Position numbers and translations under genes: made by a program. A stretch of 64,000 bases of DNA from Mycobacterium sp. ACS4054 (GTDB lineage: Bacteria; Actinomycetota; Actinomycetes; Mycobacteriales; Mycobacteriaceae), in NCBI RefSeq assembly GCF_001667275.1, contig NZ_LZHV01000017.1, positions 124,001 through 188,000 of the forward strand. Direction: 5' to 3'. The notes under the pieces are model-generated. The model did no database searches, was not told the origin of the DNA, and saw only the letters and a program-made list of their open reading frames with translations. This document shows, in pieces, positions 45,225 to 56,000 of this stretch; within the stretch, counting starts at the first letter, position 1; each line of letters starts with the position of its first letter.

Positions 45225-46223
45225 ATGGTCGGCTGGCTGGACAGGCTGCAGCGACGAAACCGCGCCGCGGGCGTCGTGATCGCCGTCTTCTACAAATACA
45301 TGGACGACCAGGGCGGCTACCTGTCCGCCTTGATCACCTACTACGCCTTCGTCTCGCTGTTCCCGATGCTGTTGCTGCTGACCACCGGTCTTGGGGTGCT
45401 GCTCGCCGGCCGCCCCGACCTGCAGGACCAGGTATTGCACAGCACGCTGAGCCAATTCCCGGTCATCGGCGACCAGCTGCATCAACCCGCAGGGCTCAGC
45501 GGAGGGACCGTCGCCGTGGTCGTCGGCATTGCGGGCGCGCTCTACGGTGGCCTGGGCGTCGGTCAGGCCGTACAGAACGCGATGGACTCGGTATGGGCCG
45601 TCCCGAGGAACAAGCGTCCCGACCCCTTCCGTTCGCGGCTGCGCAGCCTGATGCTGTTGCTGGTTCTCGGCTCGGCGGCCGTCGCCGCCACCGTCCTTTC
45701 CGCGGCCGGCCAGGCCACCAACGCGCTGGGGGTGTTCGGCAAGATCGGCGTCGCGCTGGTGGCCATCGCGATCAATGCGTCGATCTGCCTGGTGGCGTTT
45801 CGCGTGACCACCGCGCGCAACCTCACCTACCGCCAGGTGTTGCCCGGAGCGCTCGCGGCGGCCGTGATCTGGCAGATCTTGCAGTGGGGCGGTGCCGGCT
45901 ACATTCGGCACACGGTGAAGTCGGCGAGCGCAACCAACAGCGTCTTCGCCTTGGTGCTGGGGCTTTTGGCCTTCCTTTACCTGGTGTCGTCCACGCTGGT
46001 GCTGTGCGCCGAGATCAATGTCGTTCTGGTGGAACGGCTTTACCCGCGGGCGTTGCTCACGCCGTTCACCGATGACGTGGAACTCACACCGGCCGATCGC
46101 AAGACCTACACCAAGAAGGCAAAGGCCGAGCGGGTCAAGGGTTTTCAGCGCGTCAGCGTCAGATTCGGCGACCTGGGCCGCAAGGCGGACCGACCCACGA
46201 TCGGCGGCCGGCCCGCCCCCTGA
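45225..46223 (+). CDS. YihY/BrkB-family membrane protein
   Basis: 332 residues with about six helices. Characteristic parts are YYAFVSLFPMLLLLTTGLGVLLAG, a GYIRHTVK patch and LYLVSSTLVLCAEINVVLVE. The cytosolic tail is basic (KTYTKKAKAERVKGF). The family was once called RNase BN by mistake; its transport or envelope role is still unsettled. It begins at the ATG 45225. Confidence 0.8.
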   Translation: MVGWLDRLQRRNRAAGVVIAVFYKYMDDQGGYLSALITYYAFVSLFPMLLLLTTGLGVLLAGRPDLQDQVLHSTLSQFPVIGDQLHQPAGLSGGTVAVVVGIAGALYGGLGVGQAVQNAMDSVWAVPRNKRPDPFRSRLRSLMLLLVLGSAAVAATVLSAAGQATNALGVFGKIGVALVAIAINASICLVAFRVTTARNLTYRQVLPGALAAAVIWQILQWGGAGYIRHTVKSASATNSVFALVLGLLAFLYLVSSTLVLCAEINVVLVERLYPRALLTPFTDDVELTPADRKTYTKKAKAERVKGFQRVSVRFGDLGRKADRPTIGGRPAP

Positions 46224-46436
46224 TCAGTTGCCGCGCCCGGTCTGTTGCTGCAATTCGTCGATGAGCTCGGACGCCTGCGCCTTCGTCAGATCGTCGGGAA
46301 CATTGCGCCCGGCCTCCTGGGCCAACGTGTGCACGTAGCTGCGCTGCGGCCCGGTCATCGGCTCGTCGCCGGTCACCCACTGGGACGTGTCCTTCTCGGG
46401 GTTTTCGCTCGGCGCCTGCCGCATGTCATCAGTCAT
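46224..46436 (-). CDS. DUF3072 small protein
   Basis: 70 residues, hydrophilic. DTSQWVTGDEPMTGPQRSYV and LTKAQASELIDELQQ match DUF3072, a small helical domain found with stress genes. The ATG at 46436 lies eight bases from a GGAGG ribosome site. It is convergent with the YihY gene, with no gap. The function is unknown. Confidence 0.68.
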   Translation of the reverse strand: MTDDMRQAPSENPEKDTSQWVTGDEPMTGPQRSYVHTLAQEAGRNVPDDLTKAQASELIDELQQQTGRGN

Positions 46437-46541
46437 CTCATTCACCTCCGCGACGAGGAATAACCATCGCACGTACGTTCGAAACATTGGATGCGACGGG
46501 CGGGCGGCGCGGAGGGGCTCCCCTTTGTAAGAATCGGTGCC

Positions 46542-47045
46542 ATGTCGCGTCGCTTCGATATCCACATCGAGTCGCCCGCCAGCGTGGAGCAGATTCACGC
46601 GACGTTCGGGCGTGAAGAATATTGGGCGGCCCGGCTCAAGGTGAGCAACGCGCCTATCACGCTTGATGCGCTGACCGTGGACCCCGACGGGACAGTGTCA
46701 GTACGCGCCACGCAGCATGTGGCCCGTCAGGTGTTGCCGGCGCTGCTAGCCAAAGCCGTCCCCGGCGACCTGAAGATCGTTTCCAGCGAGACATGGCGAT
46801 CGGTCGGTGACGGCGAGGTCCGCGGGCAGATCAACGTCGTGACGTCCGGCGGCATCGGGTCAGGCCGCGCCGAGGCGTGGATGGCGCCCGCCGGCGACGG
46901 CGCGAAATTGCGCTTCGCCGTGGAGGTGGCCGTGAAGATCCCGTTGTTGGGCCGCAAACTCGAGAAGTCGATGGAAAGCGACTTGACTCAGAGCATCCCG
47001 GCCCTGCAGCGCTTCACCAGCACCTGGATCGCCGAAAACGCCTGA
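46542..47045 (+). CDS. DUF2505 lipid-binding-like (START/SRPBCC fold) protein
   Basis: 167 residues. MSRRFDIHIESPASVEQIHATF followed by EYWAARLK and repeated beta strands, ending with IPLLGRKLEKSMESDL and a C-terminal helix, match DUF2505, a helix-grip fold of the SRPBCC superfamily that can hold a hydrophobic ligand. The ATG at 46542 gives the usual family start. The function is unknown. Confidence 0.72.
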   Translation: MSRRFDIHIESPASVEQIHATFGREEYWAARLKVSNAPITLDALTVDPDGTVSVRATQHVARQVLPALLAKAVPGDLKIVSSETWRSVGDGEVRGQINVVTSGGIGSGRAEAWMAPAGDGAKLRFAVEVAVKIPLLGRKLEKSMESDLTQSIPALQRFTSTWIAENA

Positions 47046-47063
47046 GGGCCAACGGTGTTGTGA

Positions 47064-47381
47064 TCAGCCCGCCGCGGCGGGCTCGACGGCGACCAGTTCG
47101 GTCAGGCCGCTGATGGTGAGGATGGGCATCAGCATCGGGTGCGCGATGAGGTTGATGTGGTTCGCGTGAGTGAACAGCAGGTTGATGGCCGCGCTGTCGA
47201 GGTACTCGACTCCGCTGAGGTCAACCGTCAGCGGCCCGCCGCTGGCGGCCTCGGTGCTCGCGGTCGTGAGGGCTTGGTTGAACGCGTCGACGTTGCTCAG
47301 GTCGATTTCCCCCGCGGCGACCAGCATCAGTTCCCCGTCGGTGCGGCGCGCGGTGTCGAGCGTGAGCGACGTGGGCATCAT
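47064..47381 (-). CDS. STAS-domain anti-anti-sigma factor
   Basis: 105 residues. The strand-helix pattern has LMLVAAGEIDLSNVDAFNQAL and the phosphoacceptor Ser in EYLDSAAINLLFTHA. When unphosphorylated it should bind the HATPase domain of a partner anti-sigma kinase and free its sigma factor. Its ATG overlaps the TGA of the upstream gene by four bases (47378-47381), so it is co-translated with its likely partner. Confidence 0.85.
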   Translation of the reverse strand: MMPTSLTLDTARRTDGELMLVAAGEIDLSNVDAFNQALTTASTEAASGGPLTVDLSGVEYLDSAAINLLFTHANHINLIAHPMLMPILTISGLTELVAVEPAAAG

Positions 47382-49948
47382 GTGATCCTCGCGGATAGGT
47401 GAACCGTGGTCCCGGCGGCGTCGGGGCTGATGGTGACGTCATGCATGAGCCCTCGCATGAGGGCTATACCCCGCCCGCGGTGCGGGTAACTAGCGGGCTG
47501 CGGGGGCTTCCACGATCCGGTGTCGGTGATGGTCAGGTGCACCCGGTCGCCGAGCGCGGTCGCACCCAGACTGACCGTGCCCTCGGGCTTGTCGCGATGG
47601 CCGTGCTCGATCGCGTTGGCGACGGCCTCCCCCGCTGCCACCAGCACATTCATCGCCTGTTCCGGGTCCAACCGGGTCCGCGTCAACCAGCTGCGCAACG
47701 CGGATCTCGCGGGAGCGAGGTGGCTGACGTCGGCGGGAAACGTCAGCTCCAGCGGCGCGGGATGGCGATAGAGCAACAGGACGACGTCGTCCTGATAGCC
47801 CTCGCTGGGGGCCAGGCCGGACATGATCTGGTTCGCCAGCTCGTCGAGGGTGGCCGCGCGTCCATCCTGCACGAGCGCGGCGGCCCGGGAGATGCCCTGC
47901 CCCAGCGCGGTGCGGCGACGCTCGACCAACCCGTCGGTGTAAAGCAGCAGGGTCGCGCGGGCCGGCACGGTGACCCGCGCCTCGGGTCGGGCCCAGTCGG
48001 CTCGTACCCCCAACGCGATGGTGTGGCCCTCGTCCAGCATCTGGGTGGTGCCGTCCGCGTGGACCAGGATCGGCGGCGGATGCCCGGCGCTCGAATACAC
48101 CAGCTCACCGGTCTCGACGTTGAGCACCGCGCACACGGCGGTCGTGCACTGGGCGCCGGGCAGCCGCGCTGCGAAGCGGTCCAACCCGGCGAGAGCGGCT
48201 CCGGGACTTGGGTTTTCGAACAGCAGCGCGCGGCAGGCACTTCGCACCTGACCCATCACGGTGGCGGCGGCGAGGCCATGCCCCACGCAGTCACCGACGA
48301 CCATTGCGATGCGCCCGTCCTCGAGGTCGACGATGTCGTACCAGTCACCGCCGACCTGGAGCGGCCGGCTGGCCGCCTGATAGCGCACCGTGAAACCGTG
48401 CGGCAGATCAGCCGGCCCCAGGATGGCGTGCTGCAGCGCCAGCGCGGTTTCGCGCTGCTGGTCCACCTGATGGACCCGCTGCAGGCCCTGGCCCAGGCGG
48501 CCGGCCAGCACCGTGAGCAACGTCTGGTCCTCGAGGGTGAACGGCCGCCGCTCGGCCAGATCGATCCAGACGACGAGCACCCCCTCGGGGTGTTGCAGCG
48601 CGATGCCGGCCGTGCCGGACTCGCCGGTGCTGGGGGTCAGCAGGTCGCCCTCGCGCAACGAGCTGAGCATCTGTTGGGTGTGTGACGGCAGATCGTCCCA
48701 CTGGGTGGGCTCGCCGACAGAGACGACGTGCGGTGCGCCGAAGGCCGGTCCGGTGCCGGAACTGTTGGTCGGGAAGGTGACGGCCAGGACGCGGCGGGCC
48801 CGCCACAGTCGGCGCAATTCCTCGGCCGCCGCGTTGATCGCGTTCTCCACGGTGTCGGCCTGGGCGAGTTCCTGGTTGAGGGCGTGCTCGCGGCCCGCCG
48901 CCAGCGCCAGGGCGATCGCCGCGTGCCGGGCGAAGTCGCTGACGAGCTCCAGGTAATCGTTGCCGAAGGGTGATTGCTGGTCGCGGGCGACGGCGATCAC
49001 GCCGAGCACCGCGCCGTCGGCGATCAGCGGCATGACGATCGCCGAGCGTTCACCCACGTCGGTGAAACCCTCGATCGGGTATTGGAACGAGTCGGTGATC
49101 AATGGCAGGCCGCGCCGGGCCACACCGCCCGTGGTGGAGGCGTCCATCGGCACTTGGCGCCCGATGACCTCCGAGGAGTACCGGCCCGCCGTGGCGGCCA
49201 CGACCAGGGTGTTGACCTCGTCGGCGGGCACGTCGGGCTCCTTAGGAACCAGCAAGATCGCCTGTTCGGCGTCGGCCAACTCCAGCGCCCGGTTCACGAT
49301 GAGTTGCAGCGGGCCGGTCTGGGGGTCGCCGGACAGCAGCGCGGTGGTGATCTCGCGGCTGGCCTTCGTCCATTTCGCCGATTCGCGTTCTCGCTCGAAC
49401 AGCCGCGCGTTGTCGACGGCCGCCGCCGCGGCGGTCGCCAAGGCCCGCACGGCGGCCGCCTGCGAGTCGGAGAAGACGCGTCCGGCGCGGTCGTCGGCCA
49501 GGTAGAGGCTGCCGAAGTCGGCGCCGCGCACCGTGATGGGTATTCCCAGGAGCGCCCGCACCGGCGGATCGTGGGCCTGCAGCGCGCCGGCCTGCGGATG
49601 CGCGCTCACATCCGCCAGGCGCAGCCCGTCGCCAATGGGCAGGTCGCCGAGCTGGCGCGCCGCGCCGTCGTCTATCCCCGCGCAAACGAATGAGGCCAGG
49701 GCTCCGTCGGACGCGCGGATGCCCAGGGCGGCGTAACGGCAGCCGGTCAGCTCCATCGCCCCTTTGACGATTCGGTGCAGTGTCACGTCCAGGTCGAGGT
49801 CGGAGCCGATTTCGCTGATGACCCGCACCAGTTGCTCCATCTGGTCGCGGGCTTCCACCAGCTCGTCGAGCTGCTCATGGATCTGGCTCACCATGTCGCG
49901 CCGGCCCTGCCAGGTGAACGCCGATCCACCTCCCCCTTCATTGCCCAT
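47378..49948 (-). CDS. GAF-SpoIIE phosphatase-HATPase sigma-switch protein
   Basis: 856 residues. A short N-terminal coiled coil is followed by GAF domains (about 40-180 and 190-350, possibly a third to 500). The PP2C-type SpoIIE phosphatase (about 520-720) has GDCVGHGLAAATVMGQVRSA and LLYTDGLVERRR. The C-terminal HATPase (about 735-850) has the N-box GEAVANAIEHGH and GRGIALMRGL. It should both phosphorylate (HATPase) and dephosphorylate (SpoIIE) STAS proteins according to GAF input, as in general-stress switching. The STAS partner is the next gene (ATGA). Confidence 0.88.
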   Translation of the reverse strand: MGNEGGGGSAFTWQGRRDMVSQIHEQLDELVEARDQMEQLVRVISEIGSDLDLDVTLHRIVKGAMELTGCRYAALGIRASDGALASFVCAGIDDGAARQLGDLPIGDGLRLADVSAHPQAGALQAHDPPVRALLGIPITVRGADFGSLYLADDRAGRVFSDSQAAAVRALATAAAAAVDNARLFERERESAKWTKASREITTALLSGDPQTGPLQLIVNRALELADAEQAILLVPKEPDVPADEVNTLVVAATAGRYSSEVIGRQVPMDASTTGGVARRGLPLITDSFQYPIEGFTDVGERSAIVMPLIADGAVLGVIAVARDQQSPFGNDYLELVSDFARHAAIALALAAGREHALNQELAQADTVENAINAAAEELRRLWRARRVLAVTFPTNSSGTGPAFGAPHVVSVGEPTQWDDLPSHTQQMLSSLREGDLLTPSTGESGTAGIALQHPEGVLVVWIDLAERRPFTLEDQTLLTVLAGRLGQGLQRVHQVDQQRETALALQHAILGPADLPHGFTVRYQAASRPLQVGGDWYDIVDLEDGRIAMVVGDCVGHGLAAATVMGQVRSACRALLFENPSPGAALAGLDRFAARLPGAQCTTAVCAVLNVETGELVYSSAGHPPPILVHADGTTQMLDEGHTIALGVRADWARPEARVTVPARATLLLYTDGLVERRRTALGQGISRAAALVQDGRAATLDELANQIMSGLAPSEGYQDDVVLLLYRHPAPLELTFPADVSHLAPARSALRSWLTRTRLDPEQAMNVLVAAGEAVANAIEHGHRDKPEGTVSLGATALGDRVHLTITDTGSWKPPQPASYPHRGRGIALMRGLMHDVTISPDAAGTTVHLSARIT

Positions 49949-50057
49949 GGATACAAACCTAACTGTTGATATTCGCTACGCATACGGGCGCGGGGTGTTC
50001 GAGCAGCGGCGGCGGCTTTACTCGATCTTGACCATGCATTGAATCGCCCCACCGACG
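49949..50057. promoter_or_regulatory. Divergent spacer between the sigma-switch operon and the giant gene
   Basis: Only 109 bases separate the two ATGs, so both promoters must lie here. An AT-richer patch follows the SpoIIE-gene start (AACTGTTGATATTCG). No strong palindrome was seen. Confidence 0.4.
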
Positions 50058-53000
50058 ATGGTCGATGTGAGTAACCTTCCATCGGTGGAACTGGGGGTTT
50101 TGGGGCCTCTCCAGGTCCGGAGCGGCGGGGCGCCCGTCGCCATCCCGGGCGCCAAGCCTCGCGCGATCCTTGCGATGCTCGGGCTGCACGGTGGTTCGGT
50201 CGTGGCGGCCGAGACGCTGGTCGAGCTGCTCTGGGGCGAGGATCCGCCACGCACGGCGGCCAAGGCCCTGCAAACCCACATCTCCTCGCTGCGTCGCACC
50301 CTGGGCGACGGCTTCGTGCTGACGGCGGGCGCGGGTTGGATCCTGGCCGAGACGCAGGTGGACGCCGCGCGTTACAAGTCGGCCGCCCGGCTGGGGCGCG
50401 ATGCCGCCGCGGCCGGTGACCACAGCCAGGCGGTGGCCCGCTTCGAGGAGGCGCTCGCCCTGTGGCGGGGAACCCCCGAGCTGCCCGACGGTCGGCGAGG
50501 AACCTCCGAGAAGACGCGGTGGATCGAGGGCCACGCCGCGCTGGTGGAGGATCGGGCCGATGCGCTGCTGGCGACGGGCCGGGCCGCGGAGATCATCGGC
50601 GAGCTCGAGGCCGCGGTGGCCGACGCGCCGCTGCGCGAGCGGCGCTGGGGCCAGCTGATGCTCGCGCTCTACCGCGCCGGCCGGCAGGGCGAAGCGTTGG
50701 GCGCCTACCAGCGTGCGCGGGCGCTGCTGGCCGACGAGTTGGGGGTGGATCCTGGACCGGAGCTTCGCCGGCTCGAGGCGGCGATCGTCGCGCAGGATTC
50801 CGCGCTGGAAACCCCTGCGGCACAACAATTCTCATCGGTGACGCGCGCCGTGACCTTCCTGCTGACCGACATCGAAGGGTCGACTGCCGCGTGGGAGGCC
50901 GACGCCGAGGCCATGGCGGTGGCGCTGGCCCGACACGACGAGCTCGTCGAGCAGGTCGTCACCTCCCGAGGAGGGCGGCTGATCAAGACCCGCGGCGAGG
51001 GCGACGCCACGTTCTCGGTTTTCGAGCGGCCGTCGGCGGCCGCGGCCGCGGCGATCGAGCTCCAGGATGCGATCGTCCACGAGCCGTGGGCGCTGCGGGA
51101 GCCCATGCGAGTTCGGGTGGCTCTGCACACCGGGGAGGTCGAGCTTCGCGACGGCGACTACTTCGGCCGCGCGGTCAATCGCGCCGCCCGCCTGAGGTCG
51201 CTGGCAGCCGGCGGCCAGATCCTGTGCTCCGGTGCGACCGCGGAGCTCGTCATCGACTCATTGCCCGATGACGTCGTGCTCGCCGACCTGGGAACCCGCC
51301 AACTGCGCAACCTCGCGCGTCCGGAACACGTTTTCGAGCTCCGGCTGCACGGCGCCGAAGAGCCTGGCGAAGACGCCCCGACCGAAGCGCCTCTGGAACG
51401 CCCGAGTCTGCCCGCGGTGCTCGGCGGCCGCGGGCCCTTCGTCGGGCGCGGCGACGAGCTCGAGCGATTGTCGGCCGCATGGCACACCGCACTCGCCGGC
51501 GGCACCAACGCCATGCTGATCGCCGGCGAACCGGGGGTCGGCAAGACGCGGCTGGCCGGCGAATGGTCCAGACAGGCTTACGACCAGGGCGCCCTGGTCA
51601 TTTACGGCCGGTGCGACGAGGACCTCGGCGCGCCGTACCAGCCGTTCGCGGAGGCCCTGCGGTCGTTGGTGCCGTGTCTGGGCGCCGGCGCGCTTCGCGG
51701 GCTGCGGGGTGTGGAAGCCCTGCTGACACTGGTTCCCGGGCTGACCGATGTCCTTCCCGACGTGTCCGCGCCGACTCGCGCCGACCCGGACACCGAACGC
51801 TACGCGCTCTTCGATGCCGTGGTCGGGCTGTTGGCGATGGCCTCGGCGAGCGCGCCCGTCGTGCTGATCCTCGATGACCTGCATTGGGCGGCCAAACCGA
51901 CGCTGCTGTTACTGCGGCATCTGCTGCGTTTCGGCGAACACGCGCGCGTGCAGATCATCGGCACCTACCGCAGCACGGACCTCGACCGCTCCCATCCCCT
52001 GGCGGCGATGCTCGCCGACCTCCATCGCGACGGCACGGCGAACCGCTTGGCGCTCAGCGGCCTCGACGAGGACGACGTGACGGCCTACGTCGCGGAGGCG
52101 GGTTACAACGACGAAGAATTGGCCCGGGCGTTGGCTTCTGTCACGGGCGGTAATCCGTTCTTCCTCATCGAGGCGTTGCGCCATGTCGATGAGAGCGGCG
52201 GCCGGTGGGACCAGAGCACGCTGCCGCAGGGGGTGCGCGAGGCGGTGAGTCGACGCCTGTCGCGGCTGCCGGCCGAGGCGAACAAGGCGCTGGCCGCCGC
52301 CGCCGTGGTCGGCAGCCGGTTCGCACTGGAACTGGTGGAACGCGTGGTCGGAGACGACCTGGTCGATGCTTTCGACGAGGCGTGCAAGGCAGGCATCGTC
52401 ATCGAAGAGGCCGGGGGTCGGTACCGGTTCAACCACGCGATCGTCCGCCAGTCGCTGCTCGCCGAGTTGCCGTCGGTGCGGCGCATGCGGTTGCACCAGC
52501 GCATCGCCACCACATTGGAGGAAGAGCCGGGCGCCGACGACGAGCTGCTCGCCGAATTGGCCTACCACTACTTCGAATGCGCGTGGGCGGGCAATGCGGC
52601 GAAGGCCGTCGAATACTGTCGGCGCGCGGCCGACCAGGCGATGGCGCGACTCGCCTACGAAGGCGCCGCCGACCTGTACGACCGGGCGCTGCACGCACTG
52701 GAAGAGATCGACGAGGAACTGCCCGACCGCGACGATCAGGTCGCCGCGCTGCTGATCACCCGCTGCGAGGCCCTCCTGGCCGCCGGCGACGTGACGTCGG
52801 CGGCCAACGCCGTTACCCAATTGCAAACGGACACAGTCGGTTCCCCACATCTTGCGGCCTGGGCGACATGCTTCGACGGCCAACTCTCGATGCTGATCCA
52901 TCCGGAACGACTCGACGAGGTCGAGGCCGCGGTTGGCGCCGCCGCCGACAAACTGGCGGAACTGGGCGACGCGGCCGGAGAAGCCAAGGCGCACACCGTT

Positions 53001-56000
53001 CGTGCCGGATGCCTCGCCCGGCTTGGGCGAATCGGCGACTGCGAGGTCGCCCTCGACGAGGCTCTCACGGCCGCGCGGCGCGCGCGTGAACACCGCCGGG
53101 TGAACGCGGTGCTGGCGAACGCACCCCTGGCCGCGTTGTGGGGCCCGAACCCCGTACCGCGTGCGGGCGGCCGGTGTCTGGACGTGGTGCGGCTGCTCCG
53201 GATCACCACCGACTCGCCGGCGGTCGAGGCGACGTCGACGCGCTGCCAGGCGGTGCTGGAGGCTTTCCGGGGACGGGCCGCGGCCGCGCGACGAATGATC
53301 GACTCGGCCCGTCGCACCGTAAGCGAGCTCGGGCTGCGCCATGCCCTGATGGAGGTCGAGCAGTTCGCCGGCATCGTGGAGTTGGTCGTAGACGAGCCAC
53401 TGGCGGCCGAGCCCCATTTGCGCAAGGCCTACAACGGCTTTCGCCGCATGGGCCTCGACGCCGACACCGCCGAGACGGCGGCGCTGCTGGGCCGCACGTG
53501 CCTGGCGCTCGGCAACGATGACGAGGCGGCCGAATTGTGCGCCGAGAGCGAGCGTCTCGCCGGTCACGCGCTCAAGGCGTCGATCGCCTGGCGCACTCTT
53601 CGGGCGCGGCTGCTGTCCCGCGGCGGTGACCACGGCCAGGCGCGCCGGGTCGCCGAGGAGGCCGTCGCGCTGGCCGAACGCACCGACGCGTTGGTGGATC
53701 ACGCCGACGCATGCCTGGCACTGGCAACGGTTTTGGGCGCGGTCGGCGACGTTGCGGGTGCGCGAGCCGCCGCAGAGCGTGCCGTCGAATTGTATGAACG
53801 CAAAGGCGCCGGTGCGCTGGCGGAGAGGGCGCGGCTCATTCTGGGATCCGAACCACCCCCCGCCCCGGTGTCCCCCGAACCGCCGGTCGTCGAACTCGAA
53901 AACGCTTGCGTGCGAGCGGGCGAACGCGTCGTGTCTGCCATTGATCGCCAGGCGCGGGACGAACTCGAGGAGCTGTTTTCCGCCCGCCCATTTATCGAGA
54001 GTCGCCGAAAGGTAGTCGGATTTACGCAATCCGATCTGTCATCGGACTGGCTAGAAGCGAACCGGCCCATTCTCGAGGCGGGCGACATGCGGATCAGCCA
54101 AGTGGTGATCGCGGTGCGGGGTGAGCGCCTAGCCCTCTCCCGGCTAAGGGTGGACAGCGGCGATGTCAGCGCCGGGGCGCCCTATGATGAATTTCTCAGC
54201 CTCTACGGCATCGACGACGAAAGCCGAATATCCCTGCAGATATGGTTCGACGTCGACGACCTGGACGCCGCAATGGCCGAGCTCGACGCCCAATTCCAAG
54301 CGGAGCACCCGACTGCGCGGCGGTTGGAAAACACGGCAACGCGCGTATTCGAGGCCGAGTGGAAGCACTTCGCGGCGCGCGACTGGCGCGCCATGGCTGA
54401 ACTCGTGGCCGATGACTATGTCGGCATCGATCACCGGCGGGTCGTCAGTGCCGAGACACAACACAGTCGCGATGAGGTGGTCAGAGACTTGCAGGCGGCG
54501 GCCGACGTCGGCTTCGCGATCTCGATGGTGAGCGCCGTCGCGATCCGAGGGCAGCGTCTCGTGCTGGCACGTGTGCGCGCCTCCGGCCGCGACCCCGCGG
54601 CGGCCGAAAACGACGCCCTCAACGTCGTCGAGATCGACGAAGACGACCGGATCGCAAGCGTCGTCACGTTCGATCTCGAAGACATCGAGTCCGCGGTCAA
54701 CGAGCTCGACGCGCGCTTTGCCGCCGGTGAAGGGTCCCGGTACGCCCGCACATGGTCGGTAGTGACGAGTGCTCTCACTGCCCACAATCGGCGCGAACTC
54801 CCGGCGGCAACACCGGATGCGGTGACTATCGACCACCGCCGAGTGGCGACGTTTGCGCCCGGTGAGGGTCTGGAATACCTCCGTGCCGGCTGGGATCTCG
54901 ACCAACAGCTCGACATTTATGTCGAAACGGAACATCGCCTGAACGACCAGGGCGCCGTTTTCACGTGGGCGGGACATGGAACATCGCACGACGGTTTCAC
55001 CGCGGAGTGGCGCGGGGTCGACCTGATGATGGTCGACGGCGAAATGATCAGTCGTGTAGAGGTGTTCGAAGAGGCCGACCTTGACGCCGCGATCGAAAAG
55101 TTCGAAAAGCTCAGTCGGCCGGCACCACGACTGGAAAACGTGGCCAGCCGAGCCTATCAACGCTTGCTAGGCCTTTTGACGACCCAAGACTGGGATGCCT
55201 TGGGCGCACTGGTGGCCCCCGAGTTGTTCAACGACGACCGTCGGCGCGTGGTGAACGCCGGTGTCAGACATGGCCGAAGTGCCGGGATCGAACAGGTCCG
55301 GTCGTTGGCCGCGGTCGGCTTCACGCTCACGTTGGTCCGGGTTGAAGCGATCCGCGGCGCGTCCCTCGCACTTGTGCGCATGCGCGCGTCAGGTCGCGAC
55401 CCAGAGACGGTTCAAAACGATGCCTTAAACATCCTTGAGGTTGACGCCGAGGGGCGGATCAACGCGGTCGTCGTGTACGACCTCCACGACGTCGACTCCG
55501 CCCTGGCCGAACTCGACGCGCGCTACCTCGCCGGCGAAGCCGCCGCCCACGCGCACACGTGGTCGGTGATCACGCAGGCATACGCCACGCTCAACAGGTA
55601 CGAGATGCCTGAAACTACAACGGACTTCGTGAGCGCCGACCATCGCAGAGGGGCTGCGTTCGCGCCGGGTGACCTGATCGCATATGTCCGTGCCGCTTGG
55701 AATCTCGCGCAACAAGGCACAACCCACATTGAAACTGTGCATCGGCTGACCGACGTCGGAGCGATCGTCACCCATGTAACGCGGGGAACGTCCCAAAAGG
55801 GCTTCGAAGCCGAGTGGCGGGAACTCGTCCTGCTGACTCTCGACGGTGACCTGCTCAGCCGCTGTGAGTTATTCGGCGAGGAAGACCTGGACCTCGCGAT
55901 CGCGCGCTTCGACAAGCTGACCCAGCCGGCATTGCAGCTGGAAAATGCGGCAAGCCAAATGCACAAGCGCCTGCAATCCGTCTTTGCGGCCCGCGATTGG

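Noticed and set aside
47399..48685. 428-codon plus-strand frame opposite the SpoIIE gene
   Set aside because: It is a shadow of the GAF-SpoIIE-HATPase gene, which has all catalytic motifs on the other strand.
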